This document shows positions 57,997 to 64,000 of a stretch of 64,000 nt of DNA, piece after piece (position 1 is the stretch's first letter; the number at the start of each line of letters is the position of its first letter). The position numbers were made by a program, and so were the translations under genes. Source of the DNA: Astrocystis sublimbata (Eukaryota; Ascomycota; Sordariomycetes; Xylariales; Xylariaceae); assembly GCA_022453515.1 (NCBI GenBank), contig JAJNNY010000053.1:124001-188000 (forward strand), given 5' to 3'. The notes below the pieces were generated by a model. It saw only the letters and a program-made list of their open reading frames with translations. It searched no databases and was not told where the DNA came from.

Positions 57997-59925
57997 ATGG
58001 CTACAAGTATGAGTTTTAGCCCCAAAGCACTCGTTTGTACATTGTTCGCTTGGACGGCAGCAGCCACGACTGCACTCAACCTCCCAAATGACTGTCCCGT
58101 TTTCTTCGAGAACGAGAAAATATGCGAACCAACTGTGCCCGCGAGCTTCCTCCCTGAATCTGTGGAAAACGTCGCCAGGAACAGACCACCACAGATCGCG
58201 GACGACAGGGTATTCGCCGACCTTCTAGACGCGCTCAACGTCACACAGGCAGAATACTTCGCTCCGTGGCTAGGCACCTGGCCGGATTCCATCGACTGGA
58301 CAGGCGCTGTGGTGGGCACGCATGTGTCGGGGGCGATCCGCAGCATCTCCGAAGACCTCTATTTCTTGCAGTCTAAGGGCGAAAACAGCGCTTCTGATTG
58401 GAAGCGGGCTGCGAACTTAATCGACGATTACTTCACGCAGATTGTTGGCTACTACTTCGGCCAAGACGCCTTCGCTATCAGAAACGAAGCTTACGATGAT
58501 ATCCTCTGGGTCGTTCTGGGCTGGCTCGAGACTGTCAAGTTCATTGACGCTCACAATGCCTTGCATTATACGATTACTGAAACAAATGCGTCAGAGACGG
58601 CGTCAGGGGGCTTGAACAGTATGATGACCATGATACCTGACCAGCCCTACCACGGCAACGTATGGATCCCAGCCTTCGCCCACCGCGCGCGCGTGTTCTG
58701 GGAAGTCGGCTCGCACGGCTGGGACACGAAGCTCTGCAACGGCGGCATGACCTGGAACCCGCGCCTCGAGCCGTACAAAAACGCCATCACCAACGAGCTG
58801 TACATCGCGGCGTCCATGGCCATGTACCTGTATTTCCCGGGCGACAACAACACGTCTCCGTTCTCGGACCGCAATCCCCGCATCAGCTCTGACCACAAAC
58901 CCTACGAGCACAGTGCTAGCAGTCCTCGAAACGCGACATACCTAAAAGCAGCAGTAGAAGGCTACCGCTGGCTGCGCAACATCAACATGACCAACGACGC
59001 CGGATTATTCGTGGACGGCTTCCACATCAGCGGCTACAGCGACGAGCACAGCAATAACACGCGCTGCGATGCCCGCGCCGAAGGCGTCTACTCGTATAAC
59101 CAGGGCGTCGTGCTCACGGGGCAGCGCGGGCTGTGGGACGCCACGGGCGCGGTGTCGTTTCTGGATGATGGGCACAGGCTTGTTCAGAAAGTTATTAATG
59201 CTACGGGGTACGATCTTGAGACTGATCGTCCTTTGGATGTCCTTAACGGCAACAGCACTTTGTTGCCTAAATGGCATGGACTTGGTAGGTTAGGTGTTAT
59301 GGAAGACTCGCTTGATGCGAGTGGCACGGCGAGTCAGGATCTGCAGACTTTTAAGGGGATCTTCTTTCATCATCTTACGGCGTTTTGCGAACCTTTGGAA
59401 ATGCCGCGGGAGGAGGACGAGGGGCTCAGGGTAGATATGCCCGCTTTTGAAGAGGTGAGGAAGAGGCATGCGGATGCATGTCGGGCGTATGGGGGGTGGT
59501 TGGGCCATAATGTCCATGCGGCGAGGGGGACGAGGGATGGGATGGGACGGTATGGGCAGTGGTGGACGGCGGGGTTGTTGATGGAGGGCGGGTGGGAGGG
59601 CCCTTGGCCGACGTTGGGGACGGATGGGGTTGATCGTGAGAGGGGGGGCGGGGCGGATTATAGGGATTATGGCGTTCCGGCTGAGGGGATGGGAGGGGGG
59701 GAGGTGGTTGGTGAGGGTGAGGGTGGGAGTGAGGCTTCGCATACACGATATAATTCACACCATAGTCAGGTCCTGCTTAGGGGGGATGATGGGACGGGGA
59801 AGGAGGAGAATGAGAGTGAGAAAGAGAAAGACCCGAATGATCGCGGCCGTGGACGTACGGTTGAAACACAGAGTGGTGGGTTGGCGCTGCTGAGGGCGTA
59901 TTGGAAGATCGCGAGGATACCTTAG
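57997..59925 (+). CDS. Secreted glycoside hydrolase family 76 (endo-1,6-alpha-mannanase type)
   Basis: GH76 enzymes act on alpha-1,6-mannan; in fungi, Dfg5/Dcw1-type members help link GPI proteins into the wall. This is a single exon of 642 aa starting at ATG 57997, chosen because it is followed at once by a signal peptide (KALVCTLFAWTAAATTA). Upstream codons in the same frame have no good ATG. The GH76 acid pair is Asp167-Asp168 in NEAYDDILWVVLGWLE. Also present are DTKLCNGGMTW and SYNQGVVLTGQRGL, both typical of the family, and many N-glycosylation sequons. The last 100 residues are Gly/Asp/Glu/Arg-rich and end without a hydrophobic tail, so no GPI signal is apparent. Confidence 0.92.
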   Translation: MATSMSFSPKALVCTLFAWTAAATTALNLPNDCPVFFENEKICEPTVPASFLPESVENVARNRPPQIADDRVFADLLDALNVTQAEYFAPWLGTWPDSIDWTGAVVGTHVSGAIRSISEDLYFLQSKGENSASDWKRAANLIDDYFTQIVGYYFGQDAFAIRNEAYDDILWVVLGWLETVKFIDAHNALHYTITETNASETASGGLNSMMTMIPDQPYHGNVWIPAFAHRARVFWEVGSHGWDTKLCNGGMTWNPRLEPYKNAITNELYIAASMAMYLYFPGDNNTSPFSDRNPRISSDHKPYEHSASSPRNATYLKAAVEGYRWLRNINMTNDAGLFVDGFHISGYSDEHSNNTRCDARAEGVYSYNQGVVLTGQRGLWDATGAVSFLDDGHRLVQKVINATGYDLETDRPLDVLNGNSTLLPKWHGLGRLGVMEDSLDASGTASQDLQTFKGIFFHHLTAFCEPLEMPREEDEGLRVDMPAFEEVRKRHADACRAYGGWLGHNVHAARGTRDGMGRYGQWWTAGLLMEGGWEGPWPTLGTDGVDRERGGGADYRDYGVPAEGMGGGEVVGEGEGGSEASHTRYNSHHSQVLLRGDDGTGKEENESEKEKDPNDRGRGRTVETQSGGLALLRAYWKIARIP

Positions 59926-61198
59926 GATGGTGTGTGGCGATTCTTTCCTGGATTGGTGGATGTTTGTGTAGTAGGGGAATTAGAGACAGTCAATTGATAA
60001 TACAGACACTTTTGCTTGGGCTTTTGTTGTTCAGAGTGTGCGAATAGGAGGCTGTACTGACCGTTTGTGTCAGGTGTCACGGTAGCAAGGGCATCACTAT
60101 GACCTAGGAGCTCCGTAGCCAGGGCCTCATTATGACCTAGGGGCTCCCCTGTAGGGGCTATTTGGACTACTAGATCTGTGTATATAAGGACTGGGCGACT
60201 CCCACTCTATGGGAGAGCCCAGGAATCAATAGAATTGACACCTGACCCCTATACTTCTACTTCACTACTAGGCCACTGCTATATTCCTTCACTCTGGTGC
60301 AAAAGCACTTGACAGTTTGCTGAAGTGATAGGCTGTTGGCGATTCGCTGTGATGCTCATGTCAGGTAAAGCTTGCGGGAAACATTCGAGTTCATGTCAAT
60401 GTGTTTGTGTTTTGTGTGTCTGTAGCTATGACAGGTAGGCAACTCCATAATCAATGAATCGCATGAATACTGAAGGCGACTGCACTTTGCAAGCTAAGGA
60501 GGTATGTATGCAACAACCCCTTTCCCCCCCTTTCCTCCCTGCTAACTTAGACAACACAACACGATGTATGCGCACTTCGCGGTAAATATGTAGAAGGGCA
60601 GACAGCTGCTGCATGTGGGCCCGTTTATTTCAATAAGAAGATACATAATTCTGAATAGTCTTTCTCAGCGTTAGAGCAAGCATGAGGTACCTAGCTTTGG
60701 AGTCATGTAGGGTGGTTATTGACACAACTCAACAACGTCAGGACAGGGGACGTTGAAGATACCCATGATCAATGTTTCTTCTCACTGCTCCTCTAAGATC
60801 GCCTCAGAAATAAAGCCCCAATAGTGAACTCTGCTACTGGAAGGTTAGGCACTACATGATGTCGGCTTATCTCCCCCATCACTTCCCACGAATACACCAT
60901 CACTATTTATTGTATGCCTACCTCCCTAGGCTAAGCCGAGCATTCTAGTTTACTGCTCCGACTCACCAATAATGTAATTATCAAGTCCGAACCTCGTTTT
61001 CAGTATTTACACACACGGCTCGCCTTAGCCTACTAATCTATACTCATAACATCTAGGTATGTAGCTGACATTGGCTAAATTTACAGGACAGACGAAGATG
61101 GGATTAGTGGAATATGCCACTTCTCCCTGATTGTATTAGGATATAATTATGAAGTAGATCTAGTTCACAAGCGTAAAAAAAACGAAAATTGACGTGAG
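59926..61198. other. Intergenic region with a TIR/LTR-like element
   Basis: GH76 3' flank, then a 178-base element with inverted termini (60069-60246, listed separately), then A/T-rich sequence leading to the tRNA gene. No protein gene is supported. Confidence 0.55.
60069..60246. mobile_element. Putative 178-base element with 11-base terminal inverted repeats
   Basis: The ends GTCAGGTGTCA (60069-60079) and TGACACCTGAC (60236-60246) are exact inverted complements. Inside are two 26-base direct repeats at 60089-60114 and 60122-60147 with three mismatches, a TATATAA box at 60181-60187, and a strong hairpin at 60191-60222 with CTGGGC and GCCCAG arms. This could be a solo LTR (TG...CA type ends TGTCA/TGACA) or a non-autonomous TIR element. 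No target-site duplication is obvious, so it may be old. Confidence 0.5.
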
Positions 61199-61289
61199 GG
61201 CCTCGTGGCCCAATGGCAAGGCGTCTGACTACGATTCAACAATGAATGTGATTATCAGGAGATTCTGGGTTCGACCCCCAGCGAGGTCA
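61199..61289 (+). tRNA. tRNA-Arg(ACG) with a 19-base intron
   Basis: The acceptor stem GGCCTCG pairs with CGAGGTC, including one G-T pair. A D arm with GCC/GGC, an anticodon stem TCTGA/TCAGG, and a T arm CTGGG-TTCGACC-CCCAG all fold. The anticodon loop reads CTACGAA, giving anticodon ACG for arginine. A 19-base intron sits one base 3' of the anticodon, at its canonical position. A T run follows as terminator. Confidence 0.93.
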
Positions 61290-61291
61290 AA

Positions 61292-61296
61292 TTTTT
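61292..61296 (+). terminator. RNA polymerase III terminator of tRNA-Arg
   Basis: A run of five T residues three bases after the mature tRNA end, as expected for a pol III terminator. Confidence 0.75.
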
Positions 61297-61943
61297 ATGC
61301 TGCACATATCGAGTCACCGACTGGCATTTTTCTCTGTCTCGCCCTGTTGTTGTTGATTTGTCGCACTTAATCAAATTTTTTTTACTCCTTTATGCGGGGT
61401 CGCTACCCTGTAAAAGTAGTAGATGTAGTAGTAGTGGTAGTCAAGAGTTATGCTCTGGTTACGACAACTTCGGCTGAACAACGAATGGATACAGCAACTG
61501 CAAACGTAAGAGCGTTGTTGCATTTGACTGGGTAAGTACAGTCTTATGTAGATCAGGAATGGGAGGGAGATTCAGTGCTGGTCTTAGGTGCCATTGGATT
61601 TTGGAACATGTTGAGGTACGTAGCACCACCTCCTATTAAAGAAAACCTAGTGTATCAAGTATAATTGGTACATTGCCGATTTACCTGGTACTATCATACA
61701 GTTTGACGTCCTGCCCTTAATCGCATGTCTACATGCCCCCTAGACTCTTGACTCCCATACGCCTTCTCTTGCCCTAGTAAATAAGAAAATTTGATCTTTG
61801 CCGCAATGCGGATGCAGACTAGCAATGAAAATGAGTCGTTGAAAGACCTTGTAGTAAAATGTGGTAGTATCGAGGGGATATTTGAGTTTTCAGAATCTGG
61901 AAGCGACATATCGCATCCCTGACATCAAGGGACATTACAACTC
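61297..61943. other. Intergenic region between tRNA-Arg and the ERD2-like gene
   Basis: Contains the 3' flank of the ERD2-like gene. A GTAGTAGTAGTGG-type simple repeat occurs near 61417-61440. No gene is seen. Confidence 0.5.
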
Positions 61944-63202
61944 CTAGTCTCTCCATGCGTTCTCGTTGTTCACGCCATGGGGTACATTGTTCTTGCGAGA
62001 GGCGGTGTTCGATCCTGATGGAGCAGCGTCGCTATCGTCGCTATCGTCGTCGTCATCGTCATCGTCATCAGAGCCAAGCTCCAGCTCATCAGGATCCTTC
62101 ATCTTGGCATCTGGGTCGACGGAGCCAGAAATATCATCATCATGGCGGCGCTCATGCTCAATGGTGGTGTCGTCGGCGCTGATAGAGATACCGCGGGCAC
62201 CCCACTTCGATCTCCTCTGAGACGAGGCATTGCCGTTGTCGTCGCCATGAAGAGCTGGGGCGCTCTCCTCGTCTTCCTGATCGTGTGCGAAGTGCTTGTT
62301 GCCGAAGATGCGGTTAAGAAGCCAGCCCCGTCGGATGTCATCGGCGTCGACGATGCCGCCGTACCTCAGCTTGACCCGTTGGCGCGTGTAGTACACCCAG
62401 AAGAAGTCAAAGTAGAGGGCAGTCTGGATGATGCCGAAGATGACAGATACGGCGTTCGGCTTCCTGTCGTTGGGGTCAAGCTCTCTCCAGATCCAGTTGA
62501 GGCAGTAGAGCGCGCGGTATGACCCCAGGGATATGAGGTAGAACGAGTCGATGACGGTCGGGACATTCGTCTGTCGAAGGAGCAGGAGCTGGGGTAAGAC
62601 GCAGATCGATTCGAGGATCTGCGAGAAATCCCAAACCCACTGGAAAACGAAATTAGCCGCGGTCTCAGTATGTGTTTGGGAATTAATAGAATGCGAACCG
62701 TAAAGAAGGACCACTGGTTCTTGCCCTCAAAGATGAGCATCACAAAAGGCGCAAGGAGCAGCGAGCCCGCCAGAATAGCGGCCCCCAACTTCCAGGCAAC
62801 CTCCTTCTCCCGCGTCCGAGGGAACAGCCAGCGCATGATGGCGATGATGTAGATGGAGGAGAGGATATAGAACGCCTTGAAGAAGACATTCCATGCCGAG
62901 GTCTCGGTGAAGATGTCGGTGTATCTCGAGCAAAAGACGGCTGCATATAGGACCTGTGTGATCCATGACACGCCTGGGTATGTATGTTAGCTCTCGCGAT
63001 GCGCCGAGGGTCGAGGTCCGCTGGAGTGTATAAACCCACCTTCAGCACTGCGGTTGCGGTGGATGGCATGTATCAAAATCACTTTGGACAGGAGGTGGGA
63101 TACATCTCCCAAGATGCGAAAGATCTATCATCTCGAGTCAGCACGGAGGATGCATGGGAAGAGAGGATGGTCCGATGGGGGGTTGCGCACATTCCAGCCC
63201 AT
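61944..63202 (-). CDS. ERD2/KDEL-receptor-like membrane protein with acidic tail
   Basis: Member of the ER-lumen-protein retaining receptor family (PF00810), seven membrane helices in the early secretory pathway. Exons on the minus strand are 63202-63191, 63124-63040, 62973-62699 and 62639-61944, giving 355 aa. The first coding exon has only four codons (MGWN) and joins to IFRILGDVSHLLSKVILI, the typical ERD2 N-terminus. Further family blocks are SRYTDIF and ILESICVLPQL, the latter following the third intron, whose donor is GTTCGC. The C-terminal 120 residues extend beyond classical Erd2 and hold an Asp run. This fits the divergent fungal ERD2-like proteins rather than the canonical KDEL receptor, so HDEL binding is uncertain. 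Confidence 0.9.
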
Positions 63203-63886
63203 CTTATCGAGGAGCTGCAAGCTGGTGCAGCTATCGCGATTCGATACTGTTCTTGAGGCGGCCTATATCAACAATGGCGAGGAGGACTTGGTGAACATGT
63301 CAAAGATGGCGCGGTAAATCACAGCATGTGGTAATGACAACGAGACTGTCACAAGCTGTCGGTTGTAGTCTAAATGGTTGCCTACTGAGAAGTGGCTCGG
63401 AGTGGCAGGGAAGTGGTGGTTTCAGACTGAGGTCATTGGAAGAGCTGCGCGGGAAGCTCCAGATCGCATTACGTGGATGGAGTCGATGGACGGGCCACTG
63501 GCGAGACTGGGGACTGCATCGCGGACGCGGACGTGCGCAAAGGGGGTCTTTGGGGGGCTCTAGCCTTTATTCGGCAGCCTAAGTATGGGGAAGTATTGAG
63601 ATTCCCGCCAGCTAAGTGATCGGAGCTAAGCCTGAAGTGGTAGCACTCGGACGGACCCTTGCGACCTCGGGAGGTAGTTGTGGCTAATGTAGGTGGCTAG
63701 TGCACTCCCAAATTCATGAGCCACAACTCTGGTGGGATGAGCTTGGCGCGTCTATTAACGCGTCTTGCTATCTCGAGGTATCAACGAAACAGCAGAGCAC
63801 ATTACGTCAATTTCCCGATCGTGAGCGATGAATACCTCAATGGTACTGCATGATACCAAGTAGAATCCTCTGCTTTCCTCGCTGCT
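63203..63886. promoter_or_regulatory. Divergent promoter region at the right edge
   Basis: Lies between the ERD2-like start (minus) and the start of the edge gene (plus), 684 bases. Several open frames inside are short and unsupported. No clear TATA box is seen. Confidence 0.5.
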
Positions 63887-64000
63887 ATGGCTATGGCTAC
63901 CAGTAAGTCCGGAATCGACATCGTACTTCATGTTTCGACAATCGCTAACCAACCCACCATGACCAGGCCGAGAGGAGCGCATGCAGCAGCGCATGCGAGG
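63887..64000 (+). CDS. Start of a gene cut by the right edge
   Basis: A first exon of 16 bases (63887-63902, beginning MAMAT) ends at a GTAAGT donor. A 64-base intron with a CGCTAACC branch site and a CCAG acceptor follows, and the second exon begins at 63967 and runs off the window. The joined frame reads MAMATSREERMQQRMR and stays open. The splice signals are strong, but too little protein is visible to name it. Confidence 0.45.
   Translation, partial: MAMATSKSGIDIVLHVSTIANQPTMTRPRGAHAAAHAR

Overview
The window is nuclear DNA of a filamentous ascomycete (Pezizomycotina). The genes carry short GT-AG introns, mostly 50-120 bases, with CTAAC/CTGAC-like branch sites. A Zn(II)2Cys6 regulator, a TOS1-type wall protein, a GH76 mannanase, a PEX2 with a C-terminal RING and a Meu6-like PH protein all fit that group. 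A Sordariomycete is my best guess, from gene content and the many TACCTAGGTA-type intergenic motifs, but this is inference and I name no species.

I can support 16 complete protein genes, one gene start cut by the right edge, and one intron-containing tRNA-Arg. Splice models were built by hand. In every one the summed exon length is a multiple of three and the joined protein matches its family or reads through without stops.

Layout. 0-10 kb: zinc alcohol dehydrogenase (+) converging on a TOS1-like wall protein (-), a 4 kb gap, then a small DUF423 membrane protein (-). 10-21.4 kb: adenine phosphoribosyltransferase (-), a 6.4 kb gene-poor stretch, and a 677-residue multispanning membrane protein of unknown function (-). 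22-27 kb: an APH-fold phosphotransferase (-) and a six-exon Zn2Cys6 regulator (-). 29-39 kb: PEX2 (+), importin KAP120 (-) and an Ala/Glu/Lys-rich PH-domain protein (-). 38.8-47.6 kb: 8.8 kb without a supportable gene, ending in short tandem and direct repeats. 47.6-57 kb: an F-box-like protein (+), mitochondrial lysyl-tRNA synthetase (-), TIM10 (+) and a GTP:AMP-type adenylate kinase (+). 58-64 kb: secreted GH76 mannanase (+), a 178-base element with terminal inverted repeats, tRNA-Arg(ACG), an ERD2/KDEL-receptor-like protein (-) and the start of one further gene (+).

The genes do not form a pathway or a secondary-metabolite cluster; this is mostly a housekeeping region. Loose themes are mitochondrial function (MSK1, TIM10, ADK2), divergent over about 0.7 kb for MSK1/TIM10, and wall or secretory functions (TOS1, GH76, ERD2-like).

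I found no defence, mobile or biosynthetic system that I would call new. The observations most worth checking are an 11-base microexon in the alcohol dehydrogenase, two nested repeat expansions in the mitochondrial LysRS leader, the 178-base TIR/LTR-like element, palindrome clusters near 22 kb, and two conserved-looking proteins without a known function.
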